DNA of 64,000 nt from Caprella mutica (Eukaryota; Arthropoda; Malacostraca; Amphipoda; Caprellidae): positions 62,001 to 126,000 of the forward strand of contig CANNZV010002516.1 of assembly GCA_947561585.1 (NCBI GenBank), given 5' to 3'. The notes below the pieces were generated by a model, which saw nothing but the letters and a program-made list of their open reading frames with translations, searched no databases and had not been told where the DNA came from. The position numbers and the translations under genes were made by a program. This document shows positions 34,469 to 46,047 of the stretch, piece by piece; the first letter of the stretch is position 1, and every line of letters starts with the position of its first letter.

Positions 34469-35790
34469 ACTGTACTTAGTACTAGTAAAATATAAACAAA
34501 GGTACTGTACTTAATAGTACTAGTAAAATATGAATAATAGGTACTGTACTTAGTATTAGTAAAATATGAAAAATAGGTACTGTACTTAGTACTAGTAAAA
34601 TATGAATAATAGGTACGTACTGTACTTAGTACTAGTAAAATATGAAAAATAGGTACTGTACTTAGTATTAGTAAAATATGAATAATAGGTACTGTACTTA
34701 GTATTAGTAAAATATGAAAAATAGGTACTGTACTTAGTACTAGTAAAATATGAAAAATAGGTACTGTACTTAGTACTAGTAAAATATGAAAAATAGGTAC
34801 TGTACTTAGTACTAGTAAAATATGAAAAATAGGTACTGTACTTAGTACTAGTAAAATATGAATAATAGGTACTGTACTTAGTACTAGTAAAATATGAATA
34901 ATAGGTACTGTACTTAGTACTAGTAAAATATGAAAAATAGGTACTGTACTTAGTACTAGTAAAATATGAAAAATAGGTACTGTACTTAGTACTAGTAAAA
35001 TATGAATAATAGGTACTGTACTTAGTACTAGTAAAATATGAATAATAGGTACTGTACTTAGTACTAGTAAAATATGAATAATAGGTACTGTACTTAGTAC
35101 AAGTAAAATATGAATAATAGTTACTGTACTCAGTACTAGTAAAATATGAAAAATAGGTACTGTACTTAGTACATGTAAAATATGAAAAATAGGTACTGTA
35201 CTTAGTACTAGTAAAATATGAATAATAGGTACTGTACTTAGTACTAGTATAATATGAATAATAGGTACTGTACTTAGTACTAGTAAAATATGAATAATAG
35301 GTACTGTACTTAGTACTAGTAAAATATGAATAATAGGTACTGTACTTAGTACAAGTAAAATATGAAAAATAGGTACTGTACTTAGTACTAGTAAAATATG
35401 AAAAATAGGTACTGTACTTAGTACTAGTAAAATATGAAAAATAGGTACTGTACTTAGTACTAGTAAAACATGAATAATAGGTACTGTACTTAGTACTAGT
35501 AAAATTTGAATAATAGGTACTGTACTTAGTACTAGTAAAATATGAATAATAGGTACTGTACTTAGTACTAGTAAAATATGAATAATAGGTACTGTACTTA
35601 GTACTAGTATAATATGAATAATAGGTACTGTACTTAGTACTAGTAAAATATGAATAATAGGTACTGTACTTAGTACTAGTAAAATATGAATAATAGGTAC
35701 TGTACTTAGTACAAGTAAAATATGAAAAATAGGTACTGTACTTAGTACTAGTAAAATATGAACAAAAGTACTGTACTTAGTCGTAGTAAA
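34469..35790. repeat. Minisatellite, 36-bp unit, about 36 copies
   Basis: A 36-bp unit with core GGTACTGTACTTAGTACTAG followed by TAAAATATGAA(A/T)AAT. The unit is rich in dyads: GTACTGTAC, GTACTTAGTAC and the 8-bp palindrome TACTAGTA. An early copy has a GTAC insertion (about 34613). Blocks of variant units recur about 324 bp apart in the right half (for example the TAGTATAATATG copies at about 35244 and 35604), indicating block duplication. Confidence 0.95.
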
Positions 35791-37739
35791 TTTATGAAAT
35801 TCGTGTAAATCTCAGCAGTTTTCGGTAGATTCACAGGTATATCATCATAATACCAATGATATTATTTAATTTTAAAAAGAAATAGTATTGCATTTATAAA
35901 ATATATTATCTCTACCGAGAGAAAGTTCCTTCAAGAACTTAAGAATGAGGCTCTAAGTATTAAACCCACACTCTAATTAATGATAATAAATAATAATATA
36001 GTTTATTTCATCAAACGAGATACAAACTAATTACATTAATTGATCACAATAAAAATATCCTAAAAACATATTTGATGGTTCTCTTTGTTTAATGAAATTA
36101 ATTCATGATACCAAGCCATTAAGATTTTCATCTACTTTATATACAATTTTTTCATCATTCGAAACCTTATTTACACTCTTTCTAAAATTGGATTTATTTA
36201 AAAAGTGAAAATTATGCCGGATAAAAACTTCACTCTTACAATTCTTCATCCAAAGCAAAAATTGATGTGTTTTGTATTTAATAAGAGCTTTCATATTATA
36301 ATTAGTTATTTTTCAACAACATCAATATAGCCTCCTTTTAAATTAAAATGAAAAGATTTCTTACATTGATTGCTATTCAAATCCTTTTTTTTATTCAATA
36401 CTTTTTGCTATAAAATTAAATTATTAAAAATATTTATATTGAGAATGATGTGATGAAATACAGATTGATAGAAACAGGAAAGAATTATTAAATCAGTTCA
36501 ATAATTTCTCCCAATATATCATATCGCCTCTGTGTCGTCACAAATCCTTTCAATTTCCTCTTTTTTCATAACACTTTGATCAGAATTTCTTGATTAGTTT
36601 GTTTACGTAAGAGTCCCGAATTAATCAATCTGGGATTGACGCGTTAGGGATTTTTCGATATTAGATTTAGAATTGGAAAATTCTCCATCCTTCGTAGCAA
36701 GCGGGGCTGATTATTTCGCACTAGAATACCAAGGGAAAAAATGAACCAATTGGATCGCAGATGATTAGTGTGCTATCTGACATTCTTCAATGTATGCTAT
36801 AGTGGATTTATTAATCTTAATCAATGAGAAGAAATAAAAAGATGATAGATCTTCCTAAAGTTCTTTTGGTTACATAGGAAATAAAGGAGAATACACAAAA
36901 AATAACCATCAGTCTCATTTAGCATCATTATCTTTGAACAACAGTTATTAAAATGGTTAACAATCATTGGTTGAAACGGTTCAAACATTGAACAATGGTT
37001 AACAATCATTGGGTGAAATGGTTCAAACATTGAACAATGGTTAACAATCATTATAACAATTATCAGCAAATAATTACAAAGAAAAGTGTTTTGTGACATA
37101 ATTTAAGATGGCAATAAAAGCTAAAATTTGTAAAAAAAATTTCGACTCCCTTTTGTAGAAATAATATATTGAAAGTAATTGTTAAAAAGTTACTGACATG
37201 TTCTTCATGCTCAATCATTAATGTACTGAGGTTTATTTGTTTAAATACTATGGGCTCTGATATTCTACGTGTAACAGATATATTTCAATTTCAGCAATAT
37301 CTAGACATTGAAATGGTGACACTCAATGGAATGTGTTGGCTTGAAAGTTTGGAGTGATGTTAATCTTGATTTTAAATGTCCCTCATTTGATAATAAATGT
37401 ACGGATAGGTTTTAAAGAATTTCTTTGACAAAATTATGAGTAACGTTTTTTCTTTAACTATTTTTTGTTATTTAAAAGCCTCGGCAAATTTGAAAATTCT
37501 GGTATAGTGTTAATTCTTTCGTCAATCTTATTCTGATTAAATAATATTATAGGCAACTAAAGCTTTAAATGTTTTTTAATGTTTCTTTTTGTTTATTTAA
37601 AATTGGTTGTATATTTAATGATTTAAAATGACTGTTTTAAGGTATTTTAATTAATTGGTATAATCTTATAAAAAGGCAAACCTTTGAGACTTTAAAAGAG
37701 GTCAAACTGTTTTTGCTCGCACAGCAGCTGCAGCTCGTG
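35791..37739. other. AT-rich non-coding stretch with a short direct repeat
   Basis: No gene is supported. At about 36950-37050 a unit of about 57 bp containing AATGGTTAACAATCATTGG and GGTTCAAACATTGAAC occurs nearly twice; TTCAAACATTGAA is itself a dyad. Frames of up to 92 codons here lack recognisable features. Confidence 0.45.
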
Positions 37740-37756
37740 CGCGGACACTTGTCCGA

Positions 37757-37945
37757 AATACAATTGACCAAAAGACAATTGACCAAAAGACAATTGACCA
37801 AAAGACAATTGACCAAAATACAATTGACCAAATGACAATTGACCAAAAGACAATTGACCAAAAGACAATTGACCAAAATACAATTGACCAAAAGACAATT
37901 GACCAAAAGACAATTGACCAAAATACAATTGACCAAAAGACAATT
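37757..37945. repeat. 15-bp tandem array, about 12.5 copies
   Basis: The unit CAATTGACCAAAAGA (variants ATA, ATG) lies in the left end of the element described at 37740-38482. It contains the palindrome CAATTG. The minus-strand LVNCLLVNC frame is a by-product of the 15-bp period. Confidence 0.92.
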
Positions 37946-38319
37946 GGCCGAAAGTAGATTTGGCGTAAATTTGGCCGAAATGTTTTTATTTAATGTAAAT
38001 CCATATTACGAACTGCAGCCTCCGTTTAATTTAATAATTAATTTTATTTCCATCGAATTTAAAGTTATTTTATAGAAAGGAAAATTAATTTTAATGTGTA
38101 CAAAATGCGTATCCATATTACGAACTGCAATCATAAATTGCTCAACAATTTGAGTCCTAATCAAGGACTTCATCACAAATATAAGGAGTGGAAAAAAGCT
38201 TCTCTTCGTACTTTTGAACTTGTTATTAATGGTTATTATATTATTTAAAGTTATTATTTTTATTTTATTGAATAATATTACTATCCCATTTTTTCAAAAT
38301 AAAGATATTTCGGGCAAAC

Positions 38320-38475
38320 GACCGTTCGGTTAAATGTCCGTTCGGCCAAATGTCCGTTCGGCCAAATGTCCGTTCGGCCAAATGTCCGTTCGGCCAAACG
38401 ACCGTTCGGTTAAATGTCCGTTCGGCCAAATGTCATTCGGTCAAATGTCATTCGGCCAAGTGTCTTTCGGCCAAG
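38320..38475. repeat. 16-bp tandem array, about 9 copies
   Basis: Units of TTCGGCCAAATGTCCG with variants TTCGGTTAAATGTCCG, GGCCAAACGACCG and ATTCGGTCAAATGTC. It forms the right end of the 37740-38482 element, in inverted relation to the left end. Confidence 0.88.
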
Positions 38476-38892
38476 TGTCCGTCAACCGCTGGAACTAGTG
38501 TAACAGAAACCAACCGACTGCATAGTGTTTCAAGAGGTACTGTCTCTAAAGTAATGACTTTCCTTTGAAAGAGAAGGAAAAACGTCCTTCCAAAGAAAAG
38601 AGACTCAAACTTATCTAAGAGAGACTGTCGTAAAGTCAAATCGCAAGACCTTGTCTTATAAAATCACAGAATAACTCATTCAACATGTAAACACAGAAAC
38701 TAGTTTCTTCAAAATCTTTTCTTGGTTCCACAGAAGAACTGCAATGTGTGTTCATCTTTTTGCTAAACCCCTGTAAGCTGAAGGTTGATATTTTAAATAA
38801 ATTTTCAGCCTCAGGAAAGTTTACGATGTGTAAAATTAATAAATAGAATGAACAATACGCTATCTATCGGATTACTGATCAGGCTTATGTTA

Positions 38893-40626
38893 TACAGGGT
38901 GTCCCAGAAAAAAGGAAACCCATTTTCAAATTAGTTTATTTTAGAAAATATTAAAACTATAAGAATTCTGAAAACACTATTTTATACGTTTACACTTTCT
39001 GCATCCCTTGTGAAAAATTAATAATGTTACAACAAAAATTAAAAATGCTGCAGCGAATTTAGCAAAAGGAAAAAAAAGTCCTTGTGCGAGCACGATATAT
39101 TTCTTAAACATCCGGTAGTATTAAAAATTAAATCCTAAGGTTTATTACAAATAAGAGACAAATTAAAGAGATTTATTAACATTGGAACCGCAATACTTAT
39201 TTCCAAGGTGTAAGGTTAATTTCCCTCGACATGTCCTCCATTTCTTTCTACACATAATTGCAGCCTTTTTCTCATTCCAGCAAAAACTCTTTTAACTAAA
39301 TCCGGATTTTCTTTTAGTAAATTAACTTCGTTTACAATTCTCTCTCTCAAATCGTCTGTGTTTTCTGGAGGAGAAAAGTACACTTTGCTCTTGAGGTGTC
39401 CCCAAAGGAAAAAATCGCACGGTGTCAAGTCCGGCGATCTGGGCGGCCACTCAATTGGATGGTTCAGTGCAATAATGCGATCGTTGAAATTATCATGTAG
39501 CAATTCTTGAACTGCACGACTTCTATGTGCTGGAGCACCATCCTGAATCCACCATAGCCATTAAATCTGTTTGGGTAAATTTGATGCAGCTCAGGAATAA
39601 TTCTTTCTGTAATTAGGTTTAAGTATTTATCTCCATTCATATTATTTTCGTAGAAGATAGGGCCCACAAGTCGTCCGTTTCCACACATTCACATCCATAC
39701 AGAAACTTTCTCCCTGCACATTGTTACGTCGAAGTTGAGATTTGGAGGATTATTTCTGGGTGCATACTGGTGAATGTTATAATTATTGACTCTTCCATTC
39801 ATATGAAATGCTGCTTCATCACCAATCACGATGTCTTCTACGAAGCGAGCATTTTTTTGCAGAAACCAATTTGAAAAATTTAGGCGGCGAGGTAAATCCG
39901 GTTCTAATAGTTCATGCCGTACATGAATCTTATAAGCATGATACCTTACATCGTTTTTAACAATCCGGTTAAATGTGCTTTTACTGATGTCCAACCCGTT
40001 CCTTCTCGTTGATATTTTTGAATTCTCAATTAGCTTTTCACGAACACGATTAATGTTTTCCCTTGTTCGTTCTGTTCTCCTGCAACCCGATCGCTCTCTG
40101 TTTAAATTCGAAGTTATTCCTTCAGTTTTGAACTTATTAACATTTTTCCATATGGTCTTCTTAGTTGGCGAAGCTCTTTCCGGAAAGCGTTGTTCAAAAT
40201 CTTGTTGAACCAGTTTAAAGCTTCCAGTTCTTAAATAACTTGTCACCACAAAAACTCGTTGTTCTTTTGAGAGTTGCATTTTGGGGTTTTGAAATATGCA
40301 ATAAAAATTACCGTGTTAAAATTAAAAATTCCTGATTTTATTATAGGTATCCATTGTATCATGAATACAAACTAACAAATTTTGTTTTGTTTGTTGGTAT
40401 TATCAACGGACCAAAAATGAGGACTTCCTCGCACAAGGACTTTTTTTTTCCTTCTGCTAAATTCGCTGCAGCATTTTTAATTTTAGTTGTAACATTATTA
40501 ATTTTTCACAAGGGATGCAGAAAGTGTAAACGTATAAAACAGTGTTTTCAGAATTCTTATAGTTTTAATATTTTCTAAAATAAACTAATTTGAAAATGGG
40601 TTTCCTTTTATCTGGGACACCCTGTA
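38893..40626 (-). mobile_element. IS630/Tc1/mariner element with about 198-bp terminal inverted repeats
   Basis: The left end TACAGGGTGTCCCAGA and the right end (reverse complement TACAGGGTGTCCCAGA) continue as near-identical inverted repeats over 38893-39090 and 40428-40626, with about five differences. TA flanks both sides (38891-38892, 40627-40628). A transposase frame lies between, on the minus strand. Total length is 1734 bp. Inverted repeats of about 198 bp are long for mariner relatives, most of which have about 20-30 bp. The nearly identical repeats indicate fairly recent insertion. Confidence 0.9.
39216..40279 (-). pseudogene. Mariner-type transposase, disabled by a stop and a frameshift
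   Basis: The frame starts at ATG 40279 and ends at TAA 39216. The N-terminal half (196 codons) has helix-turn-helix-like DNA-binding features and the first catalytic Asp in GDEAAFHMNG. An in-frame TGA at 39691-39689 (after KVSVWM) interrupts it. A frame change at about 39540-39560 then moves the reading to a frame carrying QDGAPAHR (second Asp) and SPDLTPCDFFLWG (third Asp). I count 41 residues between the second and third Asp, so the catalytic triad is DD41D rather than DD34D/E. This copy cannot make a full transposase unless a related copy supplies it in trans. Confidence 0.85.
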
Positions 40627-40628
40627 TA

Positions 40629-41295
40629 AAATAAAACATATTTTCTCTTAAAATGCAGTAATTCCAGCCAAAGTAGTTCATATCAATAATTAATGTTTTA
40701 GCTGTCATATTGTTATGTAAGATCAAACGTCTATGGCAACATGAGAATACCATATGGATTGAGTTTACTTCTATTTCTATTGCATTGTGGGGTAAACTCT
40801 TCCAAATACTGTGAAGTATATTGTTTACACTGTGAATATAGGTACTTTAAAATTTGGGAAGAAAAGTTTCTTTGTTGGTTGCGTCACAAGCGTCTTACTT
40901 ATATCACTTCAATTCAATTGTTCATTGCATTATAATTCCATTCAATAAGTTTGGAATTATATAGTTTGGAATAACTACAAATGTACTATAGAATATCTGT
41001 GAAAGCAATATAACGACTACATCCTCCATCAAATGGTTGGTTCATTTTCGGCAGATATTGGACAAAGTGACTTAAAACATAAATAGAGTTGGGAAATAAT
41101 AATCAACAAAAAAATATTGATCATATTCCCAATAGTCTATTCTTTCAATTAATATTATTCCCAGCGTTAATTAGAAAGATGTAATCACCCCAATAAATAA
41201 TTTCCTTATCTTCATTCGATCGTTTGTCTTTCTATCTGTGAATTGTCACTCTTCAATTAATATTAAGAAAATATTCTAATTGTTAATTATAAGGT
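40629..41295. other. AT-rich spacer
   Basis: I see no gene, RNA or repeat of note between the mariner-type element and the next minisatellite. Confidence 0.5.
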
Positions 41296-41890
41296 TGCAG
41301 CAAATGGTTGGTTGCAACAAATGGTTGGTTGCAACAAATGGTTGGTTGCAGCAAATGGTTGGTTGCAACAAATGGTTGGTTGCAGCAAATGGTTGGTTGC
41401 AGCAAATGGTTGGTTGCAACAAATGGTTGGTTGCAGCAAATGGTTGGTTGCAGCAAATGGTTGGTTGCAACAAATGGTTGGTTGCAGCAAATGGTTGGTT
41501 GCAGCAAATGGTTGGTTGCAGCAAATGGTTGGTTGCAGCAAATGGTTGGTTGCAACAAATGGTTGGTTGCAGCAAATGGTTGGTTGCAACAAATGGTTGG
41601 TAGCAACAAATGGTTGGTTGCAACAAATGGTTGGTTGCAGCAAATGGTTGGTTGCAGCAAATGGTTGGTTGCAGCAAATGGTTGGTTGCAGCAAATGGTT
41701 GGTTGCAACAAATGGTTGGTTGCAGCAAATGGTTGGTTGCAGCAAATGGTTGGTAGCAACAAATGGTTGGTTGCAACAAATGGTTGGTTGCAACAAATGG
41801 TTGGTTGCAACAAATGGTTGGTTGCAGCAAATGGTTGGTTGCAGCAAATGGTTGGTTGCAACAAATGGTTGGTTGCAACAAATGGTTGTT
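41296..41890. repeat. Minisatellite, 17-bp unit, about 35 copies
   Basis: The unit TTGCARCAAATGGTTGG repeats in strict register, with A/G variation in TTGCAAC/TTGCAGC and rare TAGCAAC. Because 17 is coprime to three and the unit lacks stops, all frames are open, giving long overlapping spurious frames on both strands. The next array begins without a spacer. Confidence 0.95.
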
Positions 41891-41896
41891 TGCATC

Positions 41897-42460
41897 AAGC
41901 CACTTATTGCGATCAAGTCACTTAGTGTGACCAAGTCACTTAGTGTGACCAAGTCACTTAGTGCGACCAAGTCACTTAGTGTGACCAAGTCACTTAGTGT
42001 GACCAAGTCACTTATTGTGACCAAGTCACTTAGTGTGACCAAGTCACTTAGTGTGACCAAGTCACCTAGTGTGACCAAGTCACCTAGTGTGACCAAGTCA
42101 CTTAGTGTGACCAAGTCACTTAGTGTGACCAAGTCACTTAGTGTGACCAAGTCACTTAGTGTGACCAAGTCACTTAGTGTGACCAAGTCACTTAGTGTGA
42201 CCAAGTCACTTAGTGTGACCAAGTCACTTAGTGTGACCAAGTCACTTAGTGTGACCAAGTCACTTAGTGTGACCAAGTCACTTAGTGTGACCAAGTCACT
42301 TAGTGTGACCAAGTCACTTAGTGTGACCAAGTCACTTAGTGTGACCAAGTCACTTAGTGTGACCAAGTCACTTAGTGTGACCAAGTCACTTAGTGTGACC
42401 AAGTCACTTAGTGTGACCAAGTCACTTAGTGTGACCAAGTCACTTATAGCGACCAAATAT
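41897..42460. repeat. Minisatellite, 18-bp unit, about 31 copies
   Basis: The unit AAGTCACTTAGTGTGACC is nearly invariant (rare GCGACC, CACCTAG, CTTATTG). It contains the dyad GTCACTTAGTGTGAC. It abuts the 17-bp array through a hybrid TTGCATCAAGCCACTTATTG at about 41891-41910. Frames run through both arrays (386 codons plus, 430 minus) only because neither unit has stops. Confidence 0.95.
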
Positions 42461-43078
42461 TTATTGCAATGACGATAACAGAAAATCCGAATAACAGAAA
42501 TAGCAAATCCAAATAACATTAAAAAAATACCAAAAAAAATACGGAAGAAAATAAGTGGGGAAAAAACAGAAAAGATCATATCCGAAGAAATATATTTTCG
42601 TGAAATGAATTCGGAAAAGAAATCTGAAAAATAACAAAAAAAAAAAAAATTCGGAAAATAACATATACGAAAAAGGACGGATAAAAAGACTCCGAGGAAA
42701 CAATTCGAAAAAGAAATCCGGAAAAAAGTGTCACTGGTGGTACACGTGGATATTCCGCAGATTGATCACATGTGTAGTTTACTTTTAACTCTAATTGAAT
42801 ATTCCATAATTGTAAAATCAATTAATGGCTGAAACGAAATGGTGGTTCGATTCAATGAGAATCTAAAAATAATATTTTATGGAAGTGAAATTATAATATT
42901 TTTTTTACAAAATTGGACTTGAAATATAACAGAAAAATTCAATCAAAAATATTGAAAATATTCTACCATTATCTGTAATTTTTGTGTAAATGTGATATCT
43001 TTATTCATTTATCTTTATAAACGGAAGATATGGATATAGTTTATCACTAATAAATATCCTCTTCCTGAAAACACTTTG
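42461..43078. other. A-rich degenerate sequence and spacer
   Basis: From 42466 to 42730 the sequence is A-rich with recurring CCGAAxAAA/CGGAAAA words. It shares GATAACAGAAAAT, AGCAAATCC and CCGAATAACA with the MITE-like element at 33727-34199, so it may be a partial relative. No coding feature is supported. Confidence 0.4.
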
Positions 43079-43648
43079 ATTTACACCAGCTTTATGAGGC
43101 GCTATTGATAGAATGACTGTTTACACCAGCTTTATGAGGCGCTATTGATAGAATGTCTGTTTACACCAGCTTTATGAGGCGCTATTGATAGAATGTCTGT
43201 TTACACCAGCTTTATGAGGCGCTATTGATAGAATGACTGTTTACACCAGCTTTATGAGGCGCTATTGATAGAATGTCTGTTTACACCAGCTTTATGAGGC
43301 GCTATTGATAGAATGACTGTTTACACCAGCTTTATGAGGCGCTATTGATAGAATGTCTGTTTACACCAGCTTTATGAGGCGCTATTGATAGAATGTCTGT
43401 TTACACCAGCTTTATGAGGCGCTATTGATAGAATGTCTGTTTACACCAGCTTTATGAGGCGCTATTGATAGAATGACTGTTTACACCAGCTTTATGAGGC
43501 GCTATTGATAGAATGACTGTTTACACCAGCTTTATGAGGCGCTATTGATAGAATGACTGTTTACACCAGCTTTATGAGGCGCTATTGATAGAATGTCTGT
43601 TTACACCAGCTTTATGAGGCGCTATTGATAGAATGACTGTTTACACCA
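43079..43648. repeat. Minisatellite, 40-bp unit, about 14 copies
   Basis: A 40-bp unit with cores TTTACACCAGCTTTATGAGG and CGCTATTGATAGAATG. The only variation between copies is A or T in GAATG(A/T)CTG. Each unit contains the dyad CTATTGATAG. The period is not a multiple of three and no long frame exists. Copy identity is the highest in the window. Confidence 0.96.
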
Positions 43649-43851
43649 TTTTGTGACGGATGCTAAAATACTTTTCAGTAACGAACATTCTTTCGTTACG
43701 GACAGACCGACTGACACGACTTCTTTTACCTATCTTATATTTTGTGACGGACAGACCGACTCTTGTGGCGGACATTCTTTTGTTACGAAGAATTCTTTTG
43801 TAAATATGAGATATGGATTATCTAAGAGTAACAGATGCACTAATGGAAAGG

Positions 43852-44508
43852 TACGCTCTGCATGCGGCGATTGTTGCGATCATCGCTGGTAGAGCTTTTT
43901 CCACACAGCGATTGCGTGAGTGTTTGTGCGAGAGTTGAACAAGAGAGGCAAAATGCTTTGAATTGTAAACTAAGTGGAACTAGATAATGTGCACTCGATA
44001 GAGCGCATACCTTCGCTGACGCTTATAAATGTACTTATTCATTATAAATGAACCACTAATAGGTATGGTTATCATGACCTTGACCTTTGACCCGCTCACC
44101 CCCAAAATCTAATCAATTTGTTCTTAATATTGACAGATCGTCCCACCAAACTTCAGGCAATTTGATTCTATACTTTTAGAGTTATGCGATTAACAATAAT
44201 GCAAATAAATAAATAAATGCCGGCTAAAACATAACCCTATGCAATTTGCAAAGGTAATAAAAAGGGTTTAAATTAATAAATCTTTAGCTGAAGAGTTTGA
44301 TGGCACACACGATCGCACCACAAATAATCACAAGCGACTGCGATTATATTCACCCTCTAGCAATCTGACTATTTTGAGCCAGCAATGATCGCTTTTGACT
44401 GTAGCGATAATCGCTCGTTGAAAAACAGCCGCATAGGAATAGCATTGAACTAAAACCTAGCGATGATCGCTGAGCTGTGATCGCAACAATCGCTGCAAGC
44501 AAACGTAG
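43852..44508. mobile_element. Inverted-repeat element with GCGATTGTTGCGATCA ends, containing a SINE
   Basis: The left end reads GCGGCGATTGTTGCGATCA and the right end, reverse-complemented, GCAGCGATTGTTGCGATCA. Similarity extends outward (TACGCTCTGC against TACGTTTGC), giving about 30-bp inverted ends. Subterminal words CGATCATCGCT, AGCGATTGCG and AATCGCTCG recur near both ends, as in hAT-like non-autonomous elements. SINE copy 2 sits inside it (43978-44260), so the SINE presumably inserted later. Confidence 0.6.
43978..44260 (+). mobile_element. SINE with tRNA-like head, copy 2
   Basis: Shares the head (GTGCACTCGATAGAGCGCAT), ATGACCTTGACCTTTGACCC, CCCACCAAACTTCAGGCAAT, the ACATAACC block and 3' AAGGTAATAA with the copy at 31254-31720. 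It has one copy of the internal repeat against two in copy 1, accounting for most of the length difference (283 against 467 bp). Confidence 0.72.
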
Positions 44509-46047
44509 CTTAAGTAATGAACTCCTTAGTTAAGCATTTATAGTTATATGATTGTAAATTAGTGTTATTGCATGTGAATGGTGGCACTCCAACAATTTAT
44601 TTATATTTTTAAATAATAATTTTCTTTGAATTTACGAAAAATTTATGAATATTTTTAAATTATGAAAACATTCAATGGTTGAAGGTTTAATAAATGTGAA
44701 TGCTATGGTCAATTTTTTATTTATTTAATACGAATACAAATTAATTAAAATAATCATTCTTAATTGGATAGCTTGAACGTATAGAATTTACACTGATTTT
44801 TACAAATAGAAATACTCTATAACCATAAAATTCCAAATACTCTCTATTTTTTCTTTATCATATAAAGATATTCAATTTGATAGAATAAATATACATATAC
44901 TGTTTTTAAGATGATTAAAAGGCCTAAATGGAATGTCCAGGATAGCTTACACATTATGTATGACTCAAATGAATAGAGAACTCTTACAATTAATATTCCT
45001 ATTTCTCCACCTGCTTTGGTAAATGAAACCTAGCCAATAAAGTAAGTAGTTATTGTTCAGTCCTGCAGATTTAACTAACAATACACATTAATATGTAATG
45101 ACTGTAAAATTGGATCTTATTTTAAATAGTTAAATAAAAAACTTCTTGGAACTGTTATAATTAGAACAAACTGGGAATATGTACAATTATTACACTCACC
45201 ATTTAGTAATTGATAAAGATTGATATATTATCAGATGCAAATAGAATAAATGGGGTAATTAACTATACATTTGTGCTAAGTATTGTATATTTATATATAT
45301 TATTAATAGATATATTCAAAATAGAGGATTGTTGAGACAATATTATACGTTTCTAAAATTTCTAATTTAATGTATTTTGGAATAGGAACTAATTTCAATT
45401 TGTCTCTCTCTATAACTTGATTATTCTGGTTTAATCACAAAATTTAAAGTGCACTACAAAATCGGTTTTAATATTATTTATTTTTAAGGAGGTTTATATG
45501 AGATCTTATTAGAAAATTTGAACAACAAATGAGAAACTTTACATATTTACATTATTTTCTGTATCAATTTTAATAATATACCACACAACGCAATTCACAA
45601 ATATCATTATAAAAATAAATATTATAAGAGCAACTATCATGGAATGTAATCTCACGAGAATATTAGTAACGTCTTAAATATAGAGAGGATTTTTCTATAC
45701 GTATAAAAGATATAATTCCTCATAAATGATAAGAACTTTCTTTGCTCATTACGACTGAGTCTCCTTAGGAGAATAAAAGAAATTCTATGGCGTCAATTCT
45801 ATTATCTTATACAATAAAAGTTCCTCGAAAATAACGAACTGTTATTGTTCTTGGGTATTTTCTTGAATATCTCATTTTTTCCGGGTAATGGCCTGACGTT
45901 TCTATGCATGTGTGATAGTTTTGTGACTCTTTCCTAATGGGAAGGATTTTCTATTAACCATAAAGTGTGGCAAAAGGCCTAGAAATGTCTACTTCTCATT
46001 CCACTCGGCCAATACGATCACTTCTCTCACATATAGCATGATAAGAA
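44509..46047. other. AT-rich sequence downstream of the receptor gene (probable 3' UTR and beyond)
   Basis: No coding frame is supported. The part next to 46047 is likely the 3' UTR of the minus-strand receptor gene, although its polyadenylation site cannot be fixed from sequence alone. Confidence 0.45.

Larger units (their letters stand above)
37740..38482. mobile_element. Inverted-repeat element with tandem units at both ends (about 740 bp)
   Basis: The left end is CGGACACTTGTCCGAAATAC followed by a 15-bp array. The right end, reverse-complemented, starts CGGACACTTGGCCGAAAGAC followed by a 16-bp array of CGGACATTTGGCCGAA. The two ends therefore match in inverted orientation, each expanded into its own tandem array. 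The interior (37950-38310) is AT-rich without a coding frame. The design parallels the element at 7431-8546. Confidence 0.62.

Noticed and set aside
41276..42579. Overlapping frames of 193-430 codons on both strands
   Set aside because: The 17-bp and 18-bp units lack stops in most frames, so long frames are unavoidable.
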